DNA of 64,000 nt from Flavivirga eckloniae (GTDB lineage Bacteria > Bacteroidota > Bacteroidia > Flavobacteriales > Flavobacteriaceae). The position numbers were made by a program, and so were the translations under genes. This document shows, piece by piece, positions 39,447 to 47,528 of the stretch. The stretch lies in NCBI RefSeq assembly GCF_002886045.1, contig NZ_CP025791.1:4665001-4729000 (forward strand), written 5' to 3'. A model generated the notes under the pieces. The model did not search any database and had not been told where the DNA came from. It saw nothing but the letters and a program-made list of their open reading frames with translations. Each line of letters opens with the position of its first letter. Position 1 is the first letter of the stretch.

Positions 39447-39851
39447 GCACAACCCTTAAGACTGCCAAAGCATCCTAAAATAAAGAGCAATACATGTTCT
39501 TTAAAAGCTTTGCTGCATAAAGAATTGTCCACTTCAATAAGAAAACTATTTAGATGATGTTTTATGTCATACCTTAAGATGGTTAATTCTATATATGCAT
39601 GTAATAAAGTATACGTTAAATTCCATAGGATAGTTTAATATTTACACAGTATGTTTTTATATTGATAATAAATACTTCGCTATTATCGATTTTCCAAAAC
39701 TAGCTTAATATAATACTTGTTTAACTGAAAACAGGGGTATTGTTAACCCTGAAAATGGTGTTGTTAGCAGGTGTGTTTAAATTTAATTTTGCTTAAGCAA
39801 GTCGATAGAAAAGTATTTGCTTCGAATTAAAACTTTATCCCCTTAATCAAT
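39447..39851 (+). other. Gene-free stretch with a promoter near its right end
   Basis: 405 bp without a supported ORF. It contains a small hairpin AGGGGT...ACCCT (about 39733-39750) and, at its right end, the promoter described at 39761-39791. Nothing else stands out. Confidence 0.55.
39761..39791 (+). promoter_or_regulatory. Promoter of the 270-aa lipoprotein gene
   Basis: TTG (39761-39763), 20 bp spacer, TAATTTTG (39784-39791): both Bacteroidota promoter elements at the expected distance. The start would be near 39796, 56 nt before the ATG. Confidence 0.55.
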
Positions 39852-40664
39852 ATGAGAAATACGTGTTTACGAACTTTAAATGTATTAGTGTTATTAAGAA
39901 TTGTTGTTTGCGTTTTGGTGCTTAGTGCATATGGATGCCAATTTGCTAATAAACAGGAAACCGCAAAAATCGTTGAAGCCTCACAACGAGAGCCTTCATC
40001 AAAAATACCGTTTTGGAGATCTCCGGAAAATGGTGTAGATATTTTACCGAATATGAATATTACAGATTCGGTTATTTCCAGAAAACCATGGAAGCATATC
40101 AAAATGTCCATGTCTAAAATAACACTTAAAGACTCTAAACGCTATATTAACAATGATAATTGCAGGTATTACAAGTCTTTAGAAGCTAATTTTCGTGGAG
40201 AATGCGTAGTCAATGATCAATATGCCATAGTAAGCACTCCCGGAGAGTTTGGTAATGTTATAAGTATTTTTCCAGCGTTTGATGGTTCTCTGGACAAAGT
40301 AACCATGGATTTTAACGATGTACTTTACACCCTTACTGATTCAAATTTTGATGACTTTGCATTTTTTCAAGGACTTTATGATAATTACCTTTTTGTTGAT
40401 ACGGGGACATCTTCAGGTTCCAGAGGGTTATTTGTAGTAAATTTAGATTTGGGTAAAATTGTTTTCGGCACTTATACAAATAAAGTGGCTTCTTACGATG
40501 GAAAAAAGTTAACATATTGGGGTGATACTGATAAAAAGGCTAAAGATTTTTGTCCTAATATGGAACATACAGAACACTATTTGGTTGCTGAGCAAATAGA
40601 ATATGATCTAGCTAGCTTAAAAGGTGAAAAAACCGGTAAGTTCGAATGTTATTTTGCAGAATAA
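39852..40664 (+). CDS. Uncharacterised lipoprotein, 270 aa
   Basis: A 270-aa protein with hydrophobic signal and lipobox AYGC (Cys29). I recognise no named domain. The mature part has a beta-rich character with repeated strands (YAIVSTPGEFGNVISIFPAFDG, NYLFVDTGTSSGSRGLFVVNLDLGKIVFGTY), which would suit a small propeller-like or YbfG-like fold, but that is speculation. Four cysteines follow the lipobox (C114, C124, C236, C265), perhaps forming disulfides. A well-formed promoter precedes it. Confidence 0.8.
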   Translation: MRNTCLRTLNVLVLLRIVVCVLVLSAYGCQFANKQETAKIVEASQREPSSKIPFWRSPENGVDILPNMNITDSVISRKPWKHIKMSMSKITLKDSKRYINNDNCRYYKSLEANFRGECVVNDQYAIVSTPGEFGNVISIFPAFDGSLDKVTMDFNDVLYTLTDSNFDDFAFFQGLYDNYLFVDTGTSSGSRGLFVVNLDLGKIVFGTYTNKVASYDGKKLTYWGDTDKKAKDFCPNMEHTEHYLVAEQIEYDLASLKGEKTGKFECYFAE

Positions 40665-40825
40665 ATGGTGCTGTTTTGATGATGTGACAAGTTTTAATCA
40701 ATATAAAAGTTAAATAATATTGGGTACTAGTTTCTTATTTTAATGTCGTTTTAATTACGTATTTTTCATGCTGGAGTTAGCGATTGTCTATTACAACGTT
40801 CTCTTATAACTTTAGTTGCTATTGT

Positions 40826-41509
40826 ATGAAGTTGATAATTTTCGATATTGATGGAACCATTTTGGATTCTGTAAATACAGACGATAGATGTTTTACGCAA
40901 ACATTTAAAGATTTGTTTCAAATAGATTTAACGCAAGTAAATTGGAACGATTTTAATAATGTTACAGATGAAGGGATAACCATAGAGATTTTTGAAAGAT
41001 GGTTTAAAAGAATGCCTGAAAAGCAAGAAGTAGAAACCATTAAGGAGCATTATAAAAACTTGCTAAAGAAAAGTATAAATGAGTTTACTGAAATTGACAA
41101 GGCCTTGTCTTTTATAAAGTTGCTTGCAGATAATCCCGATTTTGAAATAGGCTTTGCTACAGGAGGATGGCAGGAAACTGCCGAATTAAAGTGTAGCTCG
41201 GTAGGGTTTAATGTAAGTGATTTTATTTTTAAATCGTCTAGCAATCATTATAACCGAGCCAAAATTATTGAACTTGCTATAAAAGAAGCGGTAGATAAAA
41301 ATAAGTGTAAAGCATACGAATCCATTTTATATTTTGGCGACGGGCTTTGGGATTTAAAGGCAACCAAGGTGTTGGGAATTAATTTTATTGGGGTAGATTT
41401 TAACGGAAATAATAAACTCAAAAATGCAGGAGTTAAAAAAATAATCAAAAACTACAGAGAACCAGATAAAATCCTAAATCTAATTCAAGAGAGTATACCA
41501 GTCGAATAG
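40826..41509 (+). CDS. HAD-family hydrolase
   Basis: A 227-aa HAD phosphatase of the PGPase-like subgroup. The start at ATG 40826 (MKLIIFDIDGTILDS) is preferred over an upstream in-frame TTG at 40784 because motif I normally begins within a few residues. Asp7 and Asp9 form motif I, FATGGWQETAELK is motif II, Lys near KAKIIELA and YFGDGLWDLKA (motif IV) complete the set. The substrate is not identifiable. It is followed by a convergent YdeI-like gene after 14 bp. Confidence 0.85.
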   Translation: MKLIIFDIDGTILDSVNTDDRCFTQTFKDLFQIDLTQVNWNDFNNVTDEGITIEIFERWFKRMPEKQEVETIKEHYKNLLKKSINEFTEIDKALSFIKLLADNPDFEIGFATGGWQETAELKCSSVGFNVSDFIFKSSSNHYNRAKIIELAIKEAVDKNKCKAYESILYFGDGLWDLKATKVLGINFIGVDFNGNNKLKNAGVKKIIKNYREPDKILNLIQESIPVE

Positions 41510-41523
41510 AATGAAAAACATAT

Positions 41524-42123
41524 TTAACAGTTTTTGTACTTATCGTTTAAACCTATATTTTGTAAAATCATAGGTGTGATTTTTTCCAGTCGTGTATGTC
41601 TGGTGGCTTCACGTTTAGCACTATTTATGTATTCGCAATATTCACGTTGTTTGTAAGGCGTTAATAATTCGAAACTGTTTTTTAAATCTTTATTTTTTGC
41701 AAATAAATCTTTTAATTCTTTAGGAATAACCATTTCTTTTTTACTGCGATCCGGTTTTGTTTCTTTGCCTAATTTTTGATTTTCAATAGCTTCTTTAACG
41801 TAGCTTAGAACTATATTTTTATCTATTTCGTTAATAGATTCAAAGCGCATTTGTCTTAAGGCCTTGGTCTTGTTTTCCTGGGCATTTAACAATAAGTTGT
41901 GTTCATCTTTTAAAAATACACCATTAAAAAACCAAATACCAAAGTGGTTTTTAAAGGCACCTAAACCTAAAATATTTTTATTGTTTATGGTGTAAACCGG
42001 AGCACTCCATTTTATCGTTTCAACACATTCCGTTGTGTTTATAATATCTCGTAATAAGTTTAGTGCCTCGCTATAATGAGCATTTTCCTCAATATATTCT
42101 TCAACAGAGTGGATTTTTTTCAT
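41524..42123 (-). CDS. YdeI/OmpD-associated family protein (DUF1801)
   Basis: A 199-aa cytoplasmic protein. The N-terminal part is a DUF1801-like domain (YSEALNLLRDIINTTECVETIKWSAPVYTINNKNILGLGAFKNHFGIWFFNG). The C-terminal part is the YdeI/OmpD-associated helix pair (IPKELKDLFAKNKDLKNSFELLTPYKQREYCEYINSAKREATRHTRLEKI). Members are widespread in Bacteroidota and have no well-established function. It is convergent with the HAD gene. Confidence 0.86.
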   Translation of the reverse strand: MKKIHSVEEYIEENAHYSEALNLLRDIINTTECVETIKWSAPVYTINNKNILGLGAFKNHFGIWFFNGVFLKDEHNLLLNAQENKTKALRQMRFESINEIDKNIVLSYVKEAIENQKLGKETKPDRSKKEMVIPKELKDLFAKNKDLKNSFELLTPYKQREYCEYINSAKREATRHTRLEKITPMILQNIGLNDKYKNC

Positions 42124-42257
42124 TGTAATGATTTGTATACAAGTGTGTTGTCTTTAAAGTTAATAAAAAGAAACAACTTATAACGTGATCATTTTTAAAA
42201 AATTATATCATTTAGAATAGCCTTGGGATGTATAATAATAAGTTGTTGTTTAACTTA

Positions 42258-42887
42258 TTAGTTTTTACGAAGGTATGTGTTTACTTCAATAGCCACATCT
42301 TCCCAGGTTTTGCTTACACCATCAGGTCCTTTATGCAAATCTAAGCAAGCTTTGTTTATTGATTCTAATGCACCTAGAGCGTTCCAATCTTTAAGATTCA
42401 TAGATCCAGCCATATTTACACGTCTACCGTCGGTTATTTTAACTATCAGAGGTAAGTCGTTAGTAACACCATTCATAGTAATTGAAGCAGTACATGCATT
42501 GTTTTCATACTTAATAGTACCTTTTAAAAAATCGGTGTCTAACATAGCTCCAAAGAAAAACTCTTTTAATTTGGCATCTCTGGTTTCATCTTTTGTAATT
42601 AGACTGCTAATAGGAATGGAAAAGCTTAAATTGTTTAAAGCCTCCTGTGGTGTTGCTCCTTCTTTGTTTTCAAACTTTAATACGGCAAACTCACCATTAA
42701 CAGCTTTCTTTTCTGTGGTTTTATAGGCCGTCCATTTTACAGAAGTACCTTCTGGTTTAACGACAAACTTTTCTGTAGATTCTACTTGAACAGGGGTGTC
42801 TGCGTCTGTTTTAGTTTCTTTTTTTTCTTGCTTACAAGAGGTTATTCCTAAGAAAATAGCGATTAATAAGGTGATAGATCTTTTCAT
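42258..42887 (-). CDS. YceI-family lipoprotein
   Basis: A 209-aa protein with lipobox ITSC (Cys18), a Lys/Glu/Thr-rich tether (19-45) and a YceI lipocalin-like domain (KPEGTSVKWTAYKTTEKKAVNGEF to GVSKTWEDVAIEVN). YceI proteins bind polyisoprenoids or similar amphiphiles in the periplasm; here attached to a membrane. It is divergent from hemN, and the FNR-like site at 42951-42964 lies between the two, so co-regulation is possible, though no -7 box sits at the same spacing on this side. Confidence 0.88.
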   Translation of the reverse strand: MKRSITLLIAIFLGITSCKQEKKETKTDADTPVQVESTEKFVVKPEGTSVKWTAYKTTEKKAVNGEFAVLKFENKEGATPQEALNNLSFSIPISSLITKDETRDAKLKEFFFGAMLDTDFLKGTIKYENNACTASITMNGVTNDLPLIVKITDGRRVNMAGSMNLKDWNALGALESINKACLDLHKGPDGVSKTWEDVAIEVNTYLRKN

Positions 42888-42950
42888 TTTTTTTGATTTG
42901 TTTTAGCAGCGTGAAATTAAACTAATAATAATCGAATTGCAAATATAGGC

Positions 42951-42994
42951 ATGACATATGTCATATTTTTAACGCATCACATGCTATACTTTTG
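42951..42994 (+). promoter_or_regulatory. FNR-type site and -7 box of hemN
   Basis: ATGAC-ATAT-GTCAT (42951-42964) is a perfect 14-bp palindrome resembling an FNR half-site pair. TACTTTTG (42987-42994) is a full match to TAnnTTTG. The palindrome centre lies 36.5 bp from the last base of the box, which puts it at about -41.5, the class II activator position. The ccoS and ccoI promoters show exactly the same geometry. Confidence 0.75.
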
Positions 42995-43011
42995 GAATAT
43001 AATTGTTAGGT

Positions 43012-44376
43012 ATGTCAATTTCGTTAATAAATAAGTATAATATTGCGGGGCCTCGTTATACGAGTTATCCAACGGTTCCTTATTGGAACAATGAGACATT
43101 TTCGTTAAAAAAATGGAAATCGTCATTAATACAATCTTTTAAAGAAAGCAATTCTGAAGAAGGAATAAGCCTTTATATTCATTTGCCGTATTGTGAAATT
43201 TTGTGTACGTTTTGTGGTTGCAACAAGCGTATTACAAAACAACATGGTGTGGAATCTCCTTATATAACGGCAGTTCTAAAGGAGTGGGATTTGTATTTGG
43301 AATTATTTGAAGAAAAGCCAATTATTAAAGAATTGCACTTGGGAGGTGGTACGCCTACATTCTTTAGTCCGGAAAATTTACAACGATTAATTAATGGTAT
43401 TTTAAAGCGATCTATACTCGCAGATAACCATGAGTTTAGTTTTGAGGGGCACCCCAATAATACCACCCGAGAACATTTGCAAGCGCTTTACGATGTTGGT
43501 TTTAGAAGAGTGAGTTATGGTGTTCAAGACTATAATGAAACGGTGCAAAAAGCGATACACAGAATTCAGCCTTTCGAAAATGTTAAAAGAGCTACAGACA
43601 TGGCCAGAGACATTGGTTATACTTCTGTAGGACATGATATTATTTTTGGATTACCTTTTCAAACGTTAGAGCATGTAAAAGAAACCATTTTAAAAACAAA
43701 AGAGCTATTACCAGATAGGTTAGCATTTTACAGTTATGCTCATGTACCGTGGATTAAAGGAAACGGACAACGCGGATTTAATGATTCCGATTTACCTCCT
43801 GCCGAATTAAAAAGACAGCAATACGAACTGGGTAAACAGCTTCTTTCTGAAGTTGGTTATAAAGAGATTGGTATGGATCATTTTGCCTTAACTAGGGATT
43901 CGTTGTATGAATCGATGATACAAGGCAATTTGCACAGAAACTTTATGGGATATACGGCTTCTAAAACACAATCTATGATTGGTTTAGGCGTGTCTTCCAT
44001 TAGTGATAGTTGGTACGGGTTTGCCCAAAATGTTAAAAGTATTGAAGGGTATTACGATTCATTAAAGCATGATATTATCCCGGTTTATAGAGGACATATC
44101 CTTAATGAAGAGGATTTAATTATAAGAAAACACATTCTTGATTTAATGTGTCGTTTTAAAACAACTTGGACACAAAATAATTTCTATTTTGAAGAGTTAT
44201 CAGATGTTATAATTCGATTAAAAGAGATGGAGACAGACGGATTACTCAATGTAGGAACAAATAGCATTGAGGTGACTAAAAAGGGTCAACCATTTGTTAG
44301 AAACATATGTATGGCTTTCGATTTATTGTTACAAAGAAAACAACCGGATACACAGTTGTTTTCTATGACGGTTTAA
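43012..44376 (+). CDS. hemN: Oxygen-independent coproporphyrinogen III dehydrogenase
   Basis: A radical-SAM enzyme of haem biosynthesis used when oxygen is low (454 aa). ATG 43012 is preferred over the in-frame TTG at 43003. Motifs: YNIAGPRYTSYPTVPYW (9-25, HemN hallmark), the 4Fe-4S motif CEILCTFCGC (Cys61, 65, 68 with Cys70), GGGTPTFFSPENL, GVQDYNETVQKAIHRIQ and the C-terminal HemN domain (LTRDSLYESMIQGNLHRNFMGYTASKT). An FNR-like site in its promoter agrees with microaerobic expression. The universal stress gene follows 81 bp downstream. Confidence 0.96.
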   Translation: MSISLINKYNIAGPRYTSYPTVPYWNNETFSLKKWKSSLIQSFKESNSEEGISLYIHLPYCEILCTFCGCNKRITKQHGVESPYITAVLKEWDLYLELFEEKPIIKELHLGGGTPTFFSPENLQRLINGILKRSILADNHEFSFEGHPNNTTREHLQALYDVGFRRVSYGVQDYNETVQKAIHRIQPFENVKRATDMARDIGYTSVGHDIIFGLPFQTLEHVKETILKTKELLPDRLAFYSYAHVPWIKGNGQRGFNDSDLPPAELKRQQYELGKQLLSEVGYKEIGMDHFALTRDSLYESMIQGNLHRNFMGYTASKTQSMIGLGVSSISDSWYGFAQNVKSIEGYYDSLKHDIIPVYRGHILNEEDLIIRKHILDLMCRFKTTWTQNNFYFEELSDVIIRLKEMETDGLLNVGTNSIEVTKKGQPFVRNICMAFDLLLQRKQPDTQLFSMTV

Positions 44377-44457
44377 ATGAGTTAAATAAGAAAGGAACGT
44401 CTCTAAGCTTTGCGAAGAAGTTCCATATTATAAATAAGAACCTAAAAACAAAAAACC

Positions 44458-45288
44458 ATGAAAAGAATCATTGTCCCAGTAGATTTTTCTGAACATTCAG
44501 AATATGCTTTAAACACAGCTGCTAAGTTGGCTAAAAAAAATAATGCAGAGTTATTGGCACTGCATATGCTAGAAATGTCTGAAGTTGTACTTACAGCAGG
44601 CGGAGAAAATCCACAAAAAGTAATTTATTTTTTAAAACTAGCAGAGCAGAGGTTTGAAGATTTTCTTAAAAAAGATTATTTAGAAGGTATTAAAGTAACA
44701 CCAATTGTTAAACATTTTAAAGTGTTTAGCGAGGTTAATGAAATTGCGCATAAATATGATGCAGATCTTATTGTTATGGGGTCGCATGGTGCAAGTGGCG
44801 TTAAGGAGTTTTTTATTGGCTCTAATACAGAGCGGGTTGTTAGAAATGCAGATATTCCCGTATTGGTAGTTAAAAACACAGTGCCTCAAATTAATTTTGA
44901 GATTGTTGCCTATGCTTGCGACTTTTCGGAAGAATCGATTGACGCCTATAAAAAAGCCGTTAAAATGTTTGAAGAAACGGGATCTAAGTTGTATTTGGTT
45001 TATGTGAATCTACCAAATGATAAATTTAGAAACTCATTGGAGATAGAAAAGCTTGCTGTTAATTTCTTTACCAAAGCAGATGGAAATTTAGACCGAATGG
45101 ATGATGTTTATTACACATCTGATTATACTATTGAAGATGGAATTTTAAGCTCTTCAATTAAAATAGGAGCAGATTTAATTGCCATTCCAACCCATGGTAG
45201 AAAAGGGTTATCTCATTTCTTCGAAGGAAGTGTAGGTGAAGATGTTGCTAATCATTCAACATTACCAGTGATAACATTTAAAATATAG
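44458..45288 (+). CDS. Universal stress protein, two tandem Usp domains
   Basis: A 276-aa cytoplasmic protein made of two UspA-type domains (about 1-145 and 146-276). Domain 1 has KRIIVPVDFSEHSEYAL and the nucleotide-binding loop GSHGASGVKEFFIGSNTERVV; domain 2 ends IPTHGRKGLSHFFEGSVGEDVANHSTLPVITFKI with the same pattern. Tandem Usp proteins often accompany FNR-regulated genes in bacteria. It follows hemN on the same strand and ends at a strong terminator, so co-transcription is likely. Confidence 0.94.
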   Translation: MKRIIVPVDFSEHSEYALNTAAKLAKKNNAELLALHMLEMSEVVLTAGGENPQKVIYFLKLAEQRFEDFLKKDYLEGIKVTPIVKHFKVFSEVNEIAHKYDADLIVMGSHGASGVKEFFIGSNTERVVRNADIPVLVVKNTVPQINFEIVAYACDFSEESIDAYKKAVKMFEETGSKLYLVYVNLPNDKFRNSLEIEKLAVNFFTKADGNLDRMDDVYYTSDYTIEDGILSSSIKIGADLIAIPTHGRKGLSHFFEGSVGEDVANHSTLPVITFKI

Positions 45289-45318
45289 TTAGTAGTTAGT
45301 AAAATTGATTATTGTGAT

Positions 45319-45364
45319 CAGGCGGTCTTAAGGTATTTTTTACTTTTGGGATCGCCTGTTTTTT
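45319..45364 (+). terminator. Intrinsic terminator after the usp gene
   Basis: Stem CAGGCGGTC / GATCGCCTG (45319-45327 and 45350-45358, one G-U pair) with a 22-nt loop, followed by a run of T to 45364. Confidence 0.8.
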
Positions 45365-45419
45365 ATTAGTGAATTATAAGATAAGTTTTTTTAAGGTTTA
45401 CAGGTATAAATATTTCGCT

Positions 45420-46019
45420 TCATCGTAATTCACTGGCTTCAATTATTTTTCGTATCCAATCGTTAGGAATCATATCTATGGTTAAATTGATACGCTCTGT
45501 ATCTCCAGGGTTGTTTATTTTGTGAGGGTCGGAGAGTCTTAAATACCAACATTCACCGGGTTGCATGTTAACCGGGGTGTTATTCAGGTAAAATACCACC
45601 TGATCGTTGTTTAGAATTGGAATAGTAAGCCGGATAACCGATTTTTCTACTTCCAATGCCAGGGTGGGATCGGTATGCTCTTTTACTACTGAGCCGGGAG
45701 CTAACCTTAATAATCGAACCAGGGTAACTGTTGTATTTTTACGGAAATAATCAACCACACTCATTAAGTAAGGTGATTTTTTCAGTTCTGGTGTATCCAA
45801 CCAGTCTGTCCAGGAGCCATCTGCATAGTCATCTGCAGGGGGAGGAAATGGTAATGAAGGGTCTACAATATGTTCAGGCGATCGCAATGGAATTACATTA
45901 TAATATTCAAATTGTCCTAGTTTTAAGGCTTCACATTCTTCGAGCATTTTAGCTATATCGAAGGTAAAAGGCAATTTTATACGGTCGCTGCTTTGTGTTT
46001 TTACTTCTTGATTTACCAT
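45420..46019 (-). CDS. Aspartyl/asparaginyl beta-hydroxylase-like dioxygenase
   Basis: A 199-aa Fe(II)/2-oxoglutarate oxygenase of the aspartyl/asparaginyl beta-hydroxylase family (cupin fold). The iron ligands seem complete: His115 and Asp117 in KEHTDP and His166 in SDPHKINN; Arg176 in TERINLT probably binds 2-oxoglutarate. No signal peptide. The substrate is unknown; bacterial members modify proteins, peptides or free amino acids. The frame is followed (leftward) by a convergent usp terminator and preceded by the repeat array. Confidence 0.86.
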   Translation of the reverse strand: MVNQEVKTQSSDRIKLPFTFDIAKMLEECEALKLGQFEYYNVIPLRSPEHIVDPSLPFPPPADDYADGSWTDWLDTPELKKSPYLMSVVDYFRKNTTVTLVRLLRLAPGSVVKEHTDPTLALEVEKSVIRLTIPILNNDQVVFYLNNTPVNMQPGECWYLRLSDPHKINNPGDTERINLTIDMIPNDWIRKIIEASELR

Positions 46020-46047
46020 GTGTTTTGTTTTTATTATTTTATTTGTT

Positions 46048-46241
46048 TAACCCTCCGATCCCGATTTTATCGGGACCACCTCCCTTTAAAAAGGGAGGAG
46101 CAAGTACTATTTCTGTTTTAATTATCTTAACATGTCTTTTTCCTTTTACTCCTTAGTTTAACAATAACTGCTCTCCTCTTAAATTTAAGAGGAGAATGAA
46201 TTCCGATTTTGGTGGAAAATCGGGAGAAAGAGGAGTTTTTA
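46048..46241. repeat. 193-bp structured repeat, copy 1
   Basis: Unit begins TAACCCTCCGATCCCGAT and ends GAGGAGTTTTTA. It contains four palindromes in order: CCCGAT-TTT-ATCGGG, CCTCCC...GGGAGG, CTCCTCTTAAA with TTTAAGAGGAG, and CCGATTTT...AAAATCGG, plus a pyrimidine-rich tract between the second and third. First of five units with a 215-217-bp period. Confidence 0.92.
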
Positions 46242-46263
46242 TTTTATTCCTCCTAATATTTTG

Positions 46264-46457
46264 TAACCCTCCGATCCCGATGTTATCGGGACCACCTCCC
46301 TTTTTAAAGGGAGGAACAAGTATTGTTTGTGTTTTAATTACCTTAACATGTCTTTTTTCTTTTACTCCTTGGTTTAACTATAACTGCTCTCCTCTTGAAT
46401 TCAAGAGGAGAATGAATTCCTATTTTGGTAGAAAATCGGGAGAAGGAGGAGTTTTTA
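46264..46457. repeat. 193-bp structured repeat, copy 2
   Basis: Same four palindromes at 46276-46290, 46295-46314, 46389-46410 and 46421-46439. The third is CTCCTCTTGAA with TTCAAGAGGAG, a paired change relative to copies 1, 3 and 4 that keeps the palindrome perfect. A 95-aa open frame that crosses copies 1 and 2 is not considered a gene. Confidence 0.92.
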
Positions 46458-46480
46458 TTTTTAACTTTCTTAATAGTCTA

Positions 46481-46674
46481 TAACCCTCCGAGTCCCGATT
46501 CCATCGGAACCCACCTCCCTTTAAAAAGGGAGGAACAAATACTATTTCTGTTTTAATTACCTTAACATGTCTTTTTTCTTTTACTCCTTGGTTTAACTAT
46601 AATTGCTCTCCTCTTAAATTTAAGAGGAGAATGAATTTCGATTTTGGTAGAAAATCGGGAGAAGAGGAGTTTTA
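46481..46674. repeat. 193-bp structured repeat, copy 3
   Basis: Begins TAACCCTCCGAGTCCCG; first palindrome is partly degraded (ATCGGAAC), others intact. Its right end GAGGAGTTTTA overlaps the stop codon of the DUF559 gene at 46672-46674, so the gene abuts this unit directly. Confidence 0.92.
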
Positions 46675-47031
46675 TCTAAAACTATCTCTTATCTCCATAA
46701 AAACAGATGCCAAATTTTCAAAAACCATTTTGTTTTCAAATCGGATTACTTTGTAACCTAAACTTTCTAAAAAACTTGTTCTGATTTCATCTTTTTCTCT
46801 GGCATTCTCATTATTATGAACTTCTCCATCCAGTTCTATTATTAAACGCTCTTTTGCACAATAAAAATCTACAATATAATTTTTTATGCTGTGTTGTCTT
46901 GTAAAACGTCTTCCTTCAAATTGTCTTGATTTTAAATGTTTCCACAAAAAAGCTTCTGCCGGTGTTAGAGATTTCCTTAATTCAGCTCTTTTTTCTTTTA
47001 GATGTTTTAATGTGTGTATTCTTTCTTTCAA
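46672..47031 (-). CDS. DUF559 endonuclease-like protein inside the repeat array
   Basis: A 119-aa protein of the DUF559 family (PD-(D/E)XK, related to very-short-patch repair endonucleases). Landmarks: RKSLTPAEAFLWKHLKSRQFEGRRFTRQH (helical start), IVDFYCAKERLIIELDGEVH (catalytic Asp and Glu-x-Asp-Gly strand, about 54-73) and SLGYKVIRFEN. It is predicted to be a complete nuclease domain without any other domain. It lies between repeat copies 3 and 4, in the minus direction, in place of an ordinary 22-bp spacer. Its stop codon is formed at the end of copy 3. Target and role are unknown; linkage to the repeats suggests a dedicated repeat-processing enzyme. Confidence 0.88.
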   Translation of the reverse strand: MKERIHTLKHLKEKRAELRKSLTPAEAFLWKHLKSRQFEGRRFTRQHSIKNYIVDFYCAKERLIIELDGEVHNNENAREKDEIRTSFLESLGYKVIRFENKMVFENLASVFMEIRDSFR

Positions 47032-47062
47032 AATGATGTTTTTAACTTTTTAATAGTGTCAG

Positions 47063-47255
47063 TAACCCTCCGATCCCGATGTTATCGGGACCACCTCCCT
47101 TTTTAAAAGGGAGGAGCAAGTTCAATTTGTGTTTTAATTACCTTAACATATTTTTTTCTTTTACCCCTTAGTTTAACTATAATTGCTCTCCTCTTAAATT
47201 TAAGAGGAGAATGAATTCCGATTTTGGTAGAAAATCGGGAGAAAGAGGAGTTTTA
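47063..47255. repeat. 193-bp structured repeat, copy 4
   Basis: First unit on the start-codon side of the DUF559 gene, 31 bp from it. Contains all four palindromes; third is CTCCTCTTAAA with TTTAAGAGGAG. The preceding spacer matches the spacer between copies 2 and 3. Confidence 0.92.
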
Positions 47256-47277
47256 TTTTATTCCTCCTAATATCTTG

Positions 47278-47472
47278 TAACCCTCCGATCTCGATGTTAT
47301 CGGGACCACCTCCCTTTTTAAAGGGAGGAGCAAGTTTTGTTTGTATTTTAACTGCCTTAACATGCTTTTTCCTTTTACTTCTTAGTTTAACTATAACTGC
47401 TCTTCTCTTGAATTTAAGAGGAGAGTGAATTCATGTTTTGGTAGAAAATTGGTGGGGAAAGGGGGATTTTTA
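47278..47472. repeat. 193-bp structured repeat, copy 5 (degenerate end)
   Basis: Begins TAACCCTCCGATCTCGAT. The second palindrome is intact; the third is CTCTTGAA with TTTAAGAG, and the fourth and right end have decayed (AAAATTGGTGGGGAAAGG). The spacer before it nearly matches that between copies 1 and 2. 47473-47528 contains nothing further. Confidence 0.88.
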
Positions 47473-47528
47473 GAGGCTTAAATTTAACATTATTTTGTTT
47501 TAGAAAGTTTCTCAATAATCGATTTTTT

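Noticed and set aside
39553-39570. ATGAT...GTCAT pair in the spacer after the signal peptidase gene as an FNR site
   Set aside because: The spacing is seven bases and there is no -7 box at the expected position.
42888-42951. FNR-dependent promoter toward YceI
   Set aside because: The site is shared with hemN, but the minus-strand sequence at the fixed distance is TTATTAGT, not a -7 box. Co-regulation remains possible but is not shown.
46196-46483. 95-codon open frame on the plus strand crossing two repeat units
   Set aside because: It is made only of repeat sequence, its composition follows the palindromes, and equivalent frames in the other units are broken. No protein family resemblance.
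46048-47472. Possible CRISPR array
   Set aside because: Units are 193 bp with short spacers that themselves repeat; CRISPR repeats are 23-50 bp with unique spacers, and no cas gene is nearby.
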